This document shows positions 24,493 to 33,522 of a stretch of DNA of 64,000 nucleotides, one piece after another. The notes under the pieces are model-generated. The model did no database searches and was not told the origin of the DNA. It worked only from the letters and a program-made list of their open reading frames with translations. The stretch is taken from positions 1 through 64,000 of the forward strand of contig CAYRHS010000001.1 in NCBI GenBank assembly GCA_964424125.1. Direction: 5' to 3'. The translations under genes and the position numbers were made by a program. Each line of letters starts with the position of its first letter. The first letter of the stretch is position 1. Source of the DNA: CAYRHS01 sp964424125 (GTDB lineage Bacteria > Actinomycetota > Acidimicrobiia > IMCC26256 > JAOSJL01).

Positions 24493-25685
24493 ACCCCATC
24501 GACCTTCTCGACCCGCAGCATCTCGAGGATCCCTACCGCACCTACGCCCGGCTGCGGTCGGACGGGCCGGTCGTGGATCTGGGCGACGAACGGTTCCTCG
24601 TCGCCGACCACGCGACGGTCACCGCCGTGTTGCGTGATCACGAGACGTACTCGTCCGAGTCGACCGGAGCCGACCGCGACTTCTTCGTGCCGGAGAAGCC
24701 TGCGGCGACGGTCTCGCTCGGCTCGGGCGAGGATTTCCGACTGCTCATCCGCTCCGATCCACCCGACCACACGAGGCTCCGCCAGCTCGTGCGAGGTCCG
24801 TTCACGCCGTCGGCCATCGCGAGGTTGGAGCCACGTGTTCGGGCCATCGCGCACGCCTGCGTCGACGACCTGATGACCCAAGACCTCGACGGGAACGCCG
24901 ATTTCGTCCGCCAGGTGGCCTTCCCACTTCCGGTCATCGTCATCGCCGAGCTGCTCGGAATCCCTCCGGAGCGCCGCTCCGACTTCAAGCGCTGGTCCGA
25001 CAACCTTGCGCTGTCGGTGGCCTCGACCAACGACCCGAGTCTCCAGGTCGCGGCCGAGATGTTCGAGTTCTTCGATCAACTCGTGGCCGAGCGACGCGGC
25101 CGCCCTGGGGAGGATCTCGTGAGCCGTCTCCTGACGGACGCGAGCGGCGAGCTCACCACGGTCGAGATCGTCGTCTTCTGCGAGCTGCTCCTCATCGCAG
25201 GCAACGAAACGACGACGAACCTCCTGGGGAGCTGGGTACAAGCCTGCTTCGACCATCCCGAAGCCGCCGCCGCGCTCCGGGCCGATCGCGATCTCGCGCC
25301 CTCGGCCATCGAGGAGGCGTTGCGCTACGACTCGCCGGTGCAGGGGACTCTCCGGCGCGCAACCCGCGACACAGAGTTGGGTGAGATGCCGATCTCCAGG
25401 GGCGCCCGCCTGCTCGTTCTCCTCGGGGCTGCGAACCGCGACCCGGCCGTGTTCCCGGAGCCCGACCGCTTCGATCCGCGGCGGAATCCAACCGAGCATG
25501 TCGCCTTCGGCTCGGGTATCCACTTCTGCCTCGGTGCCGGGCTCTCCCGGCTCGAGGCCCGCGTGCTCGCCGACGTCGCAAGAACGAAGGTCCGGAGCCT
25601 TCGGCCGAGCGGACCGCCCACGCGCACCGGCTCCGCGTTGGTGCGTGGCTTCCAGTCGATGCCTGTAAGGGTGGAACCGGCGTGA
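24489..25685 (+). CDS. cytochrome P450 (second of a tandem pair)
   Basis: The 398-residue P450 has SDPPDHTRLR, AGNETT in the I-helix, EEALRYDSP (ExxR) and FGSGIHFCLG with heme ligand Cys347. It is homologous along its whole length to the preceding gene, with a shared opening (NPIDLLDPQHLEDPYRTYAR versus LALDLLNSAHLDDPYPTYQR), so the pair arose by tandem duplication. GTG at 24489 overlaps the TGA of the first gene (GTGA), implying coupled translation. The stop lies 13 bases from the convergent FAD oxidase. Confidence 0.95.
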   Translation: MNPIDLLDPQHLEDPYRTYARLRSDGPVVDLGDERFLVADHATVTAVLRDHETYSSESTGADRDFFVPEKPAATVSLGSGEDFRLLIRSDPPDHTRLRQLVRGPFTPSAIARLEPRVRAIAHACVDDLMTQDLDGNADFVRQVAFPLPVIVIAELLGIPPERRSDFKRWSDNLALSVASTNDPSLQVAAEMFEFFDQLVAERRGRPGEDLVSRLLTDASGELTTVEIVVFCELLLIAGNETTTNLLGSWVQACFDHPEAAAALRADRDLAPSAIEEALRYDSPVQGTLRRATRDTELGEMPISRGARLLVLLGAANRDPAVFPEPDRFDPRRNPTEHVAFGSGIHFCLGAGLSRLEARVLADVARTKVRSLRPSGPPTRTGSALVRGFQSMPVRVEPA

Positions 25686-25698
25686 ACGCCGCCACCGC

Positions 25699-27060
25699 TC
25701 AATCCGGAAGCAGGACCCCCGGGTTGAGGATCCCGGCCGGGTCGAGCGCGTCCTTCACCGCCCGGAACACCGCGAGCTCCTCGGCCGAACGGTTCTCGGG
25801 GAGCAGCTCCCGTTTGGCGATGCCGATGCCGTGTTCGGCCGAGATGCTTCCCCCCATGGCGGCCGCCAGCTCGAGCACGCTCTCGTCGACGCGGTCGTCG
25901 TGCGCGGCGGGACCGACCACGTTCACGTGGAGGTTCCCGTCGCCGAGATGCCCGAAGAGCACACAGCGCGCCTCCGGCACGATTTCTGCGACGACCGCGC
26001 GGACCTGCTGTTCGAAGTCGACCAGCATCGAAGCCGGGAGCGTGACGTCGAGCTTGTGGGGGATGCCGAGCGTCGCGATCGCCTCGGTGTGCAGGTCGCG
26101 CAGCCGCCAGAGCCGATCACGCCCTGCCGGCTCCGTGGCGACGGCACTCGCGGTCACGACGTCGGTGAGCCCGGACAGCGCGTCGGTGAGCTCCTCGGAA
26201 GGGTCACGGGGCCCGGCAGCCTCCGCGAGCACGAGCACCGCGGGAAGCGGGTCGAACGGGGTCGGGACCTCGAAGGTCTCGGCGACGAGGCGCACACCGT
26301 CGGCAAACATCACCTCGAGCGCTTCCAGCGACGGCGTCGTCCGGTGGAGACGAGCGGCGACGTCGACCGCGGCCGCAAAGGAGTCGCATCCCAGCAGCGC
26401 GGTGACGCGGTGCCTCGGGCGGGGAATCAAGCGGAGCCGTACCGCGGTCACGACCGCGAGCGTCCCTTCGCTCCCCGTGAGCAGCCCGGGGAGGTCGTAC
26501 CCGGTGTTGTCCTTCGTCAGCCCCCGCAGGGACCGCACGACCCGCCCGTCCGCGAGCACTGCCTCCACCCCGACGACCTGGTGGCGCATCGGTCCGTACC
26601 GGATGACGTGCATGCCACCGGCGTTGGTCGCCACCATCCCGCCGATCGTCGCCGAGTCACGTGCCGAGAGGTCGACACCCACATCGAGACCATGTGGGCG
26701 CACGTGCTCGCGCACCGCGGCGAGCGTCGCACCCGCCCCGACGGTCACCTGGTCGGCCGCGGTGTCGACGGGGCCGACCTCGTCGAGCTCGCGCAGGCTC
26801 AGGAGGACCTCGCCGGCTCGGGGCACCGAGCCGCCGACCAACCCCGTGTTCCCTCCCTGGGGAACGACGGACACGCGGCGCTCCGAGCACCACCGCAGCG
26901 TCGCCGCGACCTCGTCGGGCGAACGCGGCCGGACGACGGCCGGCGTCGTCCCCTCGTAGCGACCCGTCCAGTCGACGACATACGAACGCGTCACCTCCGG
27001 ATCGACGAGCACTCGGCCCGCACCGAGCGCTCTGGTGAGCCCTGCAGCGATCTCGGTCAT
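25699..27060 (-). CDS. FAD-linked oxidase, glycolate oxidase/D-lactate dehydrogenase family
   Basis: The 453-residue flavoenzyme has the FAD-binding PQGGNTGLVGGSVP loop, NAGGMHVIRYG, and a C-terminal catalytic region with FGHLGDGNLHVNV and AEHGIGIAKRELL. These motifs define the GlcD/Dld/2-hydroxyglutarate dehydrogenase group that oxidises 2-hydroxy acids. ATG at 27060 was chosen; GTG at 27069 is an in-frame alternative. It is divergent from the MFS gene, with which it might share a promoter region, and could oxidise a 2-hydroxy acid imported by that carrier (inference). Confidence 0.93.
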   Translation of the reverse strand: MTEIAAGLTRALGAGRVLVDPEVTRSYVVDWTGRYEGTTPAVVRPRSPDEVAATLRWCSERRVSVVPQGGNTGLVGGSVPRAGEVLLSLRELDEVGPVDTAADQVTVGAGATLAAVREHVRPHGLDVGVDLSARDSATIGGMVATNAGGMHVIRYGPMRHQVVGVEAVLADGRVVRSLRGLTKDNTGYDLPGLLTGSEGTLAVVTAVRLRLIPRPRHRVTALLGCDSFAAAVDVAARLHRTTPSLEALEVMFADGVRLVAETFEVPTPFDPLPAVLVLAEAAGPRDPSEELTDALSGLTDVVTASAVATEPAGRDRLWRLRDLHTEAIATLGIPHKLDVTLPASMLVDFEQQVRAVVAEIVPEARCVLFGHLGDGNLHVNVVGPAAHDDRVDESVLELAAAMGGSISAEHGIGIAKRELLPENRSAEELAVFRAVKDALDPAGILNPGVLLPD

Positions 27061-27217
27061 CTCCGTCACGCTCTGATCGTCGCGCGGAGCGCCCCGACGG
27101 CCCGTCTCCGATACGCTGGCGCAGGTCCGCTCCGAACGCCCCTCCCCGCCGCGCGGCGGTCGGCTCGCCCGGCCGCGGGACAACCCGCTGTGGCCGTTCG
27201 GACTCCTGCCCGCAGTC

Positions 27218-28501
27218 GTGCTCGTCCTCGTGAACTTCATCGACGGGGCCGAGACCTTCGTCCTCCCGGGCACGTTGTCCCTGCTCCAGGACGACTTCGG
27301 CTTCAGCGACACCTGGGCCGGGAGCCTCGCCACGGCGGCCGCCATCGCGGGGCTGGTCGTCGTGATCCCCGCCGGCTACCTCGCCGACCACTTCCGGCGC
27401 ACCCGGGTGCTGGGGATCGTCGTGACCTTGTGGTCCGCGCTCAGCATCCTCTCCGCCGGCGCGCTCGCCTTCTGGATGTTCTTCGCCGCCCGGTTCGGCA
27501 TGGGCGCCGCCAACAGCCTCGACAACCCGCCGGCCTCGTCGCTGCTCGCGGACTACTACCCGCCCATCTCCCGCGGCCGGATCTTCGCCGCCCAGCGCGT
27601 TGCCTGGTCCCTGGGCGTGGGCGTGGGCGTCGCCGTCGGGGGTGCGGTGGGCGAGGCGCTGGGCTGGCGGTCCGCCTACCTCGTGTTCGCGGGCCCGGGC
27701 CTCTGCGTCGCGCTCCTCGCCTGGCTGCTCCCCGAACCGGTCCGCGGGCAGTTCGACCACGTCCGACAGTCCCCGTCGACCGAGGCCGCGCACAGAAGCG
27801 AGGAGCTGCTCGTCGAGATGGAGACCGAAGCCGCGCCGCCCACCGGCATCCGGGAGTTCCTCGGCGAGGTCGGGGCCCTAGCCCGGATCCCCACCGCCCG
27901 TCACTTCTACATCGGGCTGGCCATCACGTTCGCGGGCTTCAACGGTCTGGCCTTCTGGGCCCCGAGCTTCTTCGAGCGCGAGCACGGACTCAGCGAGGCG
28001 GCCGCCGGCGCCATCACCGGAGGGCTCGTGCTCTTCGTCGCGCTCGGGGGCGCGCTGCTCGGCGGTGCCCTCGGGGACCGGGCCGCCGACTCCGCGAGCG
28101 GAGGACGGGCTCGCATCGTCGGGGTCACCCTCGCGGTCGGGTCGGCGGTCGCGGGCGTGGGGTTCCTCGTCGACCCGCTCGGTCCGATGCTGGTCCTGTT
28201 CGCGATCGGCGCGTTCGTGATCTCGATGGCGATCCCCAACTTCGCGGCCGTGATCGCCGAGGTGATCCCCGCGCGCCGGCGCGGCGCGGGGTTCTCGATC
28301 TACTACTTCCTGACGCTGCTCGGCGGCGCGCTCGGCCCACTGCTCATCGGCGCCGTCTCCGATCTGACGGGCTCGCTCCAGATCGCGATGGCCGTCGCGT
28401 TCCTCCCCGCAATCCCCGGCGGCTGGTACGTCTATTCGGCCCATGGCACCCTCGAGCAGGATGCGCAGGCCGCGCTCGGGTTCCCGGGGCCTCCCGGCTG
28501 A
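27218..28501 (+). CDS. major facilitator superfamily transporter
   Basis: This 12-helix MFS carrier has the characteristic loop YLADHFRRTRVLG after helix 2 and a central loop with acidic patches. The GTG at 27218 falls inside the first helix; in-frame codons upstream (NPLWPFGLLPAVV) complete the helix, so the real start is probably earlier, perhaps a non-ATG codon near 27116 just after a TACGCT -10-like element. Motifs such as NSLDNPPASSLLADYYP resemble the spinster/aromatic acid carrier branch. The substrate is unknown. Confidence 0.88.
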   Translation: MLVLVNFIDGAETFVLPGTLSLLQDDFGFSDTWAGSLATAAAIAGLVVVIPAGYLADHFRRTRVLGIVVTLWSALSILSAGALAFWMFFAARFGMGAANSLDNPPASSLLADYYPPISRGRIFAAQRVAWSLGVGVGVAVGGAVGEALGWRSAYLVFAGPGLCVALLAWLLPEPVRGQFDHVRQSPSTEAAHRSEELLVEMETEAAPPTGIREFLGEVGALARIPTARHFYIGLAITFAGFNGLAFWAPSFFEREHGLSEAAAGAITGGLVLFVALGGALLGGALGDRAADSASGGRARIVGVTLAVGSAVAGVGFLVDPLGPMLVLFAIGAFVISMAIPNFAAVIAEVIPARRRGAGFSIYYFLTLLGGALGPLLIGAVSDLTGSLQIAMAVAFLPAIPGGWYVYSAHGTLEQDAQAALGFPGPPG

Positions 28502-28520
28502 TCGTCCCCCCGGAACCGAG

Positions 28521-28551
28521 CGGTCGCGTCTCCCCGTCACGAGCGCGACCG
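28521..28551. terminator. inverted repeat between convergent genes
   Basis: CGGTCGCG and CGCGACCG form an 8-bp perfect stem with a 15-base loop, lying between the ends of the MFS gene and a crotonase gene. There is no T tract, so termination is only suggested by position. Confidence 0.35.
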
Positions 28552-28587
28552 AGCATCCGGCACCCAAGGACTCGCCTTCCGGACCTT

Positions 28588-29460
28588 CTATCGGGACGAC
28601 TCGGGGTGGAGGGTCGAAGCCAGCCTCGCAGGAAGCTCGGCGTGCTTGGATCCGGTCCACACCGGCGTTCGATTCTCCAACATTGCCGTCACGGCCTCGG
28701 CCGTGTCGGGTTGCGATCCAGCCCACGGGATCATGCTCGCCTCCTCCGCCATTGCACGATCCCGGTCTGGCATCTCGAGGAACCGGTAGAGGAGGTGCTT
28801 GGTCGCTGCGACCGCGTGCGGCGCCGTGTTCAGCGCGATGTCTCTTGCGCAGTCCAGTGCCGCGGGAAGCACCTCGTCAGCCGGCAGGGCTTCGGAGACC
28901 AGGCCGATCTCTGCCGCCTCACGGCCGCTGAACCATCGTCCCGAGATCAGCAGCTGCGCAGCTCTCGTCATGCCCACGAGCCTGGGCAGGAGCCAGGTCA
29001 CGTTCCCCTCCGGAGTCATACCGACACGGGTGAAAGGAAAACGGAGCTTGGCATCCGCGGCCGCGAAGCGGATGTCGGTGAGGAGGGCGAGCGTGAGGCC
29101 GCCCCCCACCGCGGCGCCATTGATCGCCGCGACCACCGGCGTGCGCAGCTTCCAAAGGGCGAACGACTCGAGGAACGAGTCGCGAACCTGTGCGCCGCCG
29201 TCGTCGGTCACGCCGTAGTCGTCAAGGCTCTGCGCACCGAACGCGTCGGCTCCTTCCGAGATGTCTGCGCCGGCACAAAATGCCGTTCCCGCGCCCGTGA
29301 GCACGATTGCCCGCACGAGATCGTCAGCTTCGAGGCCCCAAAGAGCCTTCGGCAGGTCCCGGCTCATCCGCAAGTCGAACGCGTTGCGCGCATCAGGACG
29401 ATTCAGGGTGACGGTCGCCACACCGTCGTCGACGTGAACCAGGACGGTGTCGGATGTCAT
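28588..29460 (-). CDS. enoyl-CoA hydratase/isomerase (crotonase) family protein
   Basis: The 290-residue crotonase has AFCAGADISEG, NGAAVGGGLTLAL and a C-terminal helical trimerisation region. At the two classical catalytic Glu positions it has Thr (GGGLTL) and Arg (FPFTR), with a Glu nearby in TPEGN. This is the arrangement of a large actinobacterial subgroup often labelled enoyl-CoA hydratase, so hydration is not assured. ATG at 29460 was chosen because CGGAGGAG lies just upstream. The gene follows another crotonase on the same strand, 75 bases downstream of its stop. Confidence 0.9.
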   Translation of the reverse strand: MTSDTVLVHVDDGVATVTLNRPDARNAFDLRMSRDLPKALWGLEADDLVRAIVLTGAGTAFCAGADISEGADAFGAQSLDDYGVTDDGGAQVRDSFLESFALWKLRTPVVAAINGAAVGGGLTLALLTDIRFAAADAKLRFPFTRVGMTPEGNVTWLLPRLVGMTRAAQLLISGRWFSGREAAEIGLVSEALPADEVLPAALDCARDIALNTAPHAVAATKHLLYRFLEMPDRDRAMAEEASMIPWAGSQPDTAEAVTAMLENRTPVWTGSKHAELPARLASTLHPESSR

Positions 29461-29535
29461 GGCTCCTCCGGTTCTTGACTCGTAGTTCGCCCCGAGCCAG
29501 CACTGCATGTTGCCCTCATCGAGGGCCGCGTCGTC

Positions 29536-30333
29536 TCAGCGACCCTTGAACACAGGCTCGCGTTTCTCCGCGAACGCTCTCGCCGCCTCTTGGTGGTCCT
29601 CAGTAGCGAACAGAGAGCCGTGGGCCTTGTGCACGAAGAGCGCGAGCTCCTCGAGTTCCCCGTAGGTCGCCCCGATGCTTCTCCGGAGAGCCTCCTTGGT
29701 GTAGGTGACACCGAGAGGAGGATTCGCAGCAATCTTCTCGGCGAGCCTCCGCGCTGCGGGCAGCAGGTCATCGGGGGGAAGCACTCGTGAAACCAGTCCG
29801 ATTCGCTCGGCCTCCGCGGCATCGATCGACTCTCCGGTCAGTAGCAGTTCCGCCGCCTTGGCCGGTCCGAGCATTCGGGGCAGACGCCAGAACGTGCTCA
29901 CGCCACCGATCACACCGAACTGGATGTACTTCGCGCTCACCTTGACGCGGTTCGTGGCGATCAGCATGTCGCACCAGCAAGCCAGCTCGACACCCAAACC
30001 CAGGCAGTATCCGTCGAGAGCACCGATGAGGGGCTTGTCGAAGTCGACCATGAGATTGCGATCCAGCCTCGGGCGGAGCCTGCGGTAGTTCGCCATGAGC
30101 TCCTCGAATCGGTCTCCTGCCCAGGCTTGCTCGATGTCGTCACCGCCGCAGAAGTTTCCGCCGGCGCCAGTCAGGATCACGCAACGCACCGTGGCGTCGC
30201 TTCCTGCCGCGTCGAAGGCTGCCATGAGCTCGTCGTTCATCTCGTAGTTGATCGCGTTCAGCTTCTCCGGCCGATTCAGGGTGATCGTCGCGATGTGGTC
30301 GGACACCTCGTACCCGACTGTGGTGGGCCTCAT
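29536..30333 (-). CDS. enoyl-CoA hydratase/isomerase family protein
   Basis: The 265-residue crotonase has NFCGGDDIEQAW (an unusual GGDD for AGAD), DGYCLGLGVELAC with the first catalytic Glu in place, and a Tyr where the second Glu is normally found. GAGGAGGTAGAGG before the ATG at 30333 is a strong ribosome site. It resembles the gene at 42203 in the DDxxxAW and RLP.xxGxxKAAELL segments, so the two are sister paralogues. The substrate is unknown; an acyl-CoA is nearly certain from the family. Confidence 0.9.
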   Translation of the reverse strand: MRPTTVGYEVSDHIATITLNRPEKLNAINYEMNDELMAAFDAAGSDATVRCVILTGAGGNFCGGDDIEQAWAGDRFEELMANYRRLRPRLDRNLMVDFDKPLIGALDGYCLGLGVELACWCDMLIATNRVKVSAKYIQFGVIGGVSTFWRLPRMLGPAKAAELLLTGESIDAAEAERIGLVSRVLPPDDLLPAARRLAEKIAANPPLGVTYTKEALRRSIGATYGELEELALFVHKAHGSLFATEDHQEAARAFAEKREPVFKGR

Positions 30334-30749
30334 GAACCTCTACCTCCTCGGCCTGACGGTGGGGCTCCCCATGGATCCCGCACAGTGTCAACCTCGTGAT
30401 GTCTTCGCCGCCTCGACTTTGGGGCGCCCATCGCCCGACCCCACATCTGCGACCGACGTCACCTCGCGACCGCGAGAGGCGCCGCCTCGGTGGCGTCCAC
30501 CGGCGGGACGGAACAGCGGTGCGGATATGCGGTAGGTCCCCGACGAGCTCGACGAATCGAACAGATGGACAAGCCCCGATGTCGAGCCTGTCGAGCTCGT
30601 TGCGGGTTGCGAGGACTGCCGGCGCTTTGACCTCAGAAGTTCGCCGTAAGCTAACGATCGTTCACATCACTGTCAACATGGAGTCGAGATCGCGGCGGGG
30701 CCGAGAACGGATGCCCGCCGTGTGACGTGAGAGCCGCCGAGGGGGAGTC
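30334..30749. other. divergent promoter region between crotonase and acyl-CoA synthetase genes
   Basis: No gene is evident in these 416 bases. They separate a minus-strand crotonase from a plus-strand acyl-CoA synthetase and contain the shared 16-bp element at 30650-30665. A TTGACC at 30627-30632 lies 17 bases before the element and could be a plus-strand -35 box whose -10 lies inside the operator. Confidence 0.5.
30650..30665 (-). promoter_or_regulatory. copy 3 of the shared 16-bp operator-like element
   Basis: Read on the minus strand this is GTGAACGATCGTTAGC, with a perfect central palindrome AACGATCGTT. It lies 85 bases before the acyl-CoA synthetase start and may also serve the divergent crotonase. 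Confidence 0.6.
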
Positions 30750-32303
30750 GTGTGGCCGGGACCGCTCGCTGAGAAACATCCCGACAAGCCAGCTGTGATC
30801 ATGGCGGGAAGTGGTGACGTCGTCACCTACCGCCAGCTCGACGATCGCTCCAACCAGCTCGCCCAGCTCCTGGCCGAGACCGGGCTCGGCTTCGGCGACC
30901 ACGCGGCGTTCTTGATGGAGAACAACGATCGGTTCCACGAGGTCTCTTGGGCAGCCCAGCGCTCGGGCCTCTACTACACCCCCATCAACACGCACTTCAC
31001 CGCCGAGGAGGCTGCCTACATCATCGACGACTGTGACGCCCGGGCGCTGATCGTCTCCAACGCCCAGCGGCAGGTCGCCGCCGCGCTGCTCGACCTCCTC
31101 CCGGACCTTGTCGAGACCCGCCTCATCGTCGGCGGCACGCTGGAGGGCTACGCGCCCTACGAGGACGCGATCGCCCGCCAGCCCGCCGAGCCGATCGCCG
31201 AGGAGCTCGAAGGTCACGCCATGCTCTACTCGTCGGGCACCACCGGCAAGCCCAAGGGCGTCAAGTACGGACTCGAGCGCACACCGATCGGGAACACGCC
31301 CGGGATGATCGAGGCCTTCCGGATCCTCTACGGCTTCGACGAGAGCTGCGTGTACCTGTCCCCCGCCCCCCTCTACCACTCGGCTCCGCTCCAGTTCACG
31401 ATGCTGACGCTACGGCTGGGCGCCACCGTGGTGGTGATGGAGCACTTCGACCCGGTGCTGGCGCTCGAGCACATCGAGAAGTACCGCGTCACTCACAGTC
31501 AATGGGTACCGACGATGTTCGTGAGAATGCTCAAGCTGCCGGAGGAGCAGCGGGCCGGCTACGACCTCTCGTCGCACAAGCACGCGATCCACGGCGCCGC
31601 CCCGTGCCCGGTCCCGGTGAAGGAGCAGATGATCGAGTGGTGGGGTCCGATCATCCACGAGTACTACGGCGCGACCGAGGGGATCGGCGCCACCTTCATC
31701 TCCAGCGAGGAGTGGCTTGCCCACAAGGGCTCGGTCGGCAAGTCGGCCCTGGGCCCTCTCCACGTGCTCGACGACGACGGCAACGAGCTCCCGCCCGGAG
31801 AGGTGGGCGTGGTGTGGTTCGAGGGCGACACCACCCCGGTCTCGTTCGAGTACCACAAGGACGAGGAGAAGACCCGAGGCGCCCACAACGAGAAGGGTTG
31901 GGCGACGACCTTCGACGTGGGATACCTCGACGGGGACGGCTACCTCTACTTGACCGACCGCAAGAACTTCATGGTCATCTCGGGTGGGGTGAACATCTAC
32001 CCGCAAGAGGCCGAGAACCTCCTCGTCACCCATCCCAAGGTCATGGACGCGGCCGTCTTCGGCATTCCCAACGAGGAGATGGGCGAGGAGGTCAAGGCGG
32101 TCGTGCAGCCGCTGAACGTGAGCGACGCCGGTCCCGAGCTGGAGCGAGAGCTCAGCGCCTTCTGCCGCGAGCACCTCGCCCACTTCAAGTGCCCCCGGTC
32201 GATCGACTTCGAAGCCGAGCTGCCCCGCGACGACACGGGCAAGCTCTTCAAGCGGCTGCTCAGGGACCGCTACTGGGCCAACCAATCGTCGCGGATCGTC
32301 TGA
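30750..32303 (+). CDS. acyl-CoA synthetase (AMP-dependent)
   Basis: The 517-residue adenylate-forming ligase activates a carboxylic acid to acyl-CoA. MLYSSGTTGKPKGVKY is the P-loop-like motif, YYGATEG the A5 motif, YLTDRKNFMVISGGVNIYPQ the hinge/A8 region, and PRDDTGKLFKRL carries the catalytic Lys. The opening MWPGP and overall sequence closely match the gene at 44293 (about three quarters identical by eye), so this is a recent paralogous pair. GGGGGAG precedes the GTG start. It lies downstream of the shared 16-bp element. Confidence 0.95.
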   Translation: MWPGPLAEKHPDKPAVIMAGSGDVVTYRQLDDRSNQLAQLLAETGLGFGDHAAFLMENNDRFHEVSWAAQRSGLYYTPINTHFTAEEAAYIIDDCDARALIVSNAQRQVAAALLDLLPDLVETRLIVGGTLEGYAPYEDAIARQPAEPIAEELEGHAMLYSSGTTGKPKGVKYGLERTPIGNTPGMIEAFRILYGFDESCVYLSPAPLYHSAPLQFTMLTLRLGATVVVMEHFDPVLALEHIEKYRVTHSQWVPTMFVRMLKLPEEQRAGYDLSSHKHAIHGAAPCPVPVKEQMIEWWGPIIHEYYGATEGIGATFISSEEWLAHKGSVGKSALGPLHVLDDDGNELPPGEVGVVWFEGDTTPVSFEYHKDEEKTRGAHNEKGWATTFDVGYLDGDGYLYLTDRKNFMVISGGVNIYPQEAENLLVTHPKVMDAAVFGIPNEEMGEEVKAVVQPLNVSDAGPELERELSAFCREHLAHFKCPRSIDFEAELPRDDTGKLFKRLLRDRYWANQSSRIV

Positions 32304-32331
32304 TGCCGATCCCGGTCGAACAGCTGAAGGA

Positions 32332-33519
32332 CTAGGCCGGCTCCGAGCCCACGATCGAGACGAAGCTGACGCACTCGCCCGGTGCACCGCCGAGATTGTG
32401 GGTGAGGCCGAGCTTCTTGCCGCTGGTGATCTGGCGCTCCCCGGCCTCGTCCCGGAGCTGGAGCCAGCACTCGAAGAGCATCCGCAGCCCGGACGCACCG
32501 ATCGGGTGACCGAAGCTCTTCAGCCCGCCGTCGGGGTTCACCGCGAGCTCGCCGTCGAGGTCGAAGGTGCCGGCGAGCACCTCTTTCCACGCCGTGCCGC
32601 GCTCGGCGAAGCCGAGGTCCTCCATGAGCACGAGCTCGGTCGGGGTGAAGCAGTCGTGCACCTCGGCGAGCGCCAGTTCTGCACGCGGATCGTCGACACC
32701 CGCCTGCGTGTACGCGTCCTGTGACGAGCGCACGACCTCCTCGAACGTCGTGTAGTCGTAGTCGGGGTCGATCGGGCCGTCGGCGGGGCCGGCGACGAAG
32801 GAGAGCGCCTTCACGTAGATCGGGTGATCGGTGTACCGGTGGGCGTCCTCGGCCCGCACGATCACCGCCGCCGCCGAACCGTCGCTCACGCCGGAACAGT
32901 CGAAGATGCCGAGCTGGCCCGCGATGAGCGGCGAGTTGCAGATCACGTCCTTGGGGATCTCGCGCTGGAACTGCGCCCTCGGGTTGAGGGCACCGTTCTT
33001 GTGGTTCTTCCAGGCGATGCGCGTGAGGACGTCCTTCATCTCGGCCTCGTCGACGCCGTACTTCTTGCGGTAGGCGGGCGCGAGCAGGCTGAACATCGCA
33101 GGCGCGGTCAGCTCGACCTGTGTGCCGTCACTGGGCGGAGGCGTCATCGTCAACCCCGAGAAGCCCGAGTCCTTCAGCTTCTCGACGCCGACGGCCATGA
33201 CGGTGTCGTAGGCGCCCGACGCGACCGCGTAGCAGGCGTTCCGGAACGCCTCCGAGCCCGTGGCGCACATGTTCTCGAGCCGGCTCACCGGCTTGTAGTC
33301 CAGGTGCAGAGGGCGCGACAGCGTCAGCCCGCTGATGCCCGAACCCATCGTCCCGAGCCAGTAGGCGTCGATGTCGTCGGCCGAGACGCCTGCGGAGTCC
33401 ATCGCCTCGACCGTGGAGTCGGTGACGAGGTCGTCGACGCCCTTGTCCCAGTGCTCGCCGAAGGGCGTACAGCCCATCCCCACGATCGCCACTCGGTCGC
33501 GGATCCCATGCGATGCCAT
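32332..33519 (-). CDS. SCP2-type thiolase-fold protein
   Basis: The 395-residue thiolase has the nucleophile in RLENMCATGSEAF (Cys85), HDCFTPTE, and GHPIGASG near the end, features of the SCP-x/lipid-transfer thiolase branch. Members either thiolyse 3-ketoacyl-CoAs or, with a DUF35 partner, act as aldolases in steroid side-chain removal (Ltp2-ChsH2). Here the DUF35 partner is fused to the neighbour that ends only three bases upstream, so the two products very likely form a complex. Confidence 0.93.
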   Translation of the reverse strand: MASHGIRDRVAIVGMGCTPFGEHWDKGVDDLVTDSTVEAMDSAGVSADDIDAYWLGTMGSGISGLTLSRPLHLDYKPVSRLENMCATGSEAFRNACYAVASGAYDTVMAVGVEKLKDSGFSGLTMTPPPSDGTQVELTAPAMFSLLAPAYRKKYGVDEAEMKDVLTRIAWKNHKNGALNPRAQFQREIPKDVICNSPLIAGQLGIFDCSGVSDGSAAAVIVRAEDAHRYTDHPIYVKALSFVAGPADGPIDPDYDYTTFEEVVRSSQDAYTQAGVDDPRAELALAEVHDCFTPTELVLMEDLGFAERGTAWKEVLAGTFDLDGELAVNPDGGLKSFGHPIGASGLRMLFECWLQLRDEAGERQITSGKKLGLTHNLGGAPGECVSFVSIVGSEPA

Positions 33520-33522
33520 CGT

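Noticed and set aside
25831..29478. A very long plus-strand open frame (over 1200 codons)
   Set aside because: It runs antisense through the FAD oxidase, out of frame through the MFS gene and antisense through a crotonase, is rich in Arg/Pro/Gly, and matches no fold. It arises because stop codons are rare in unused frames of GC-rich DNA.
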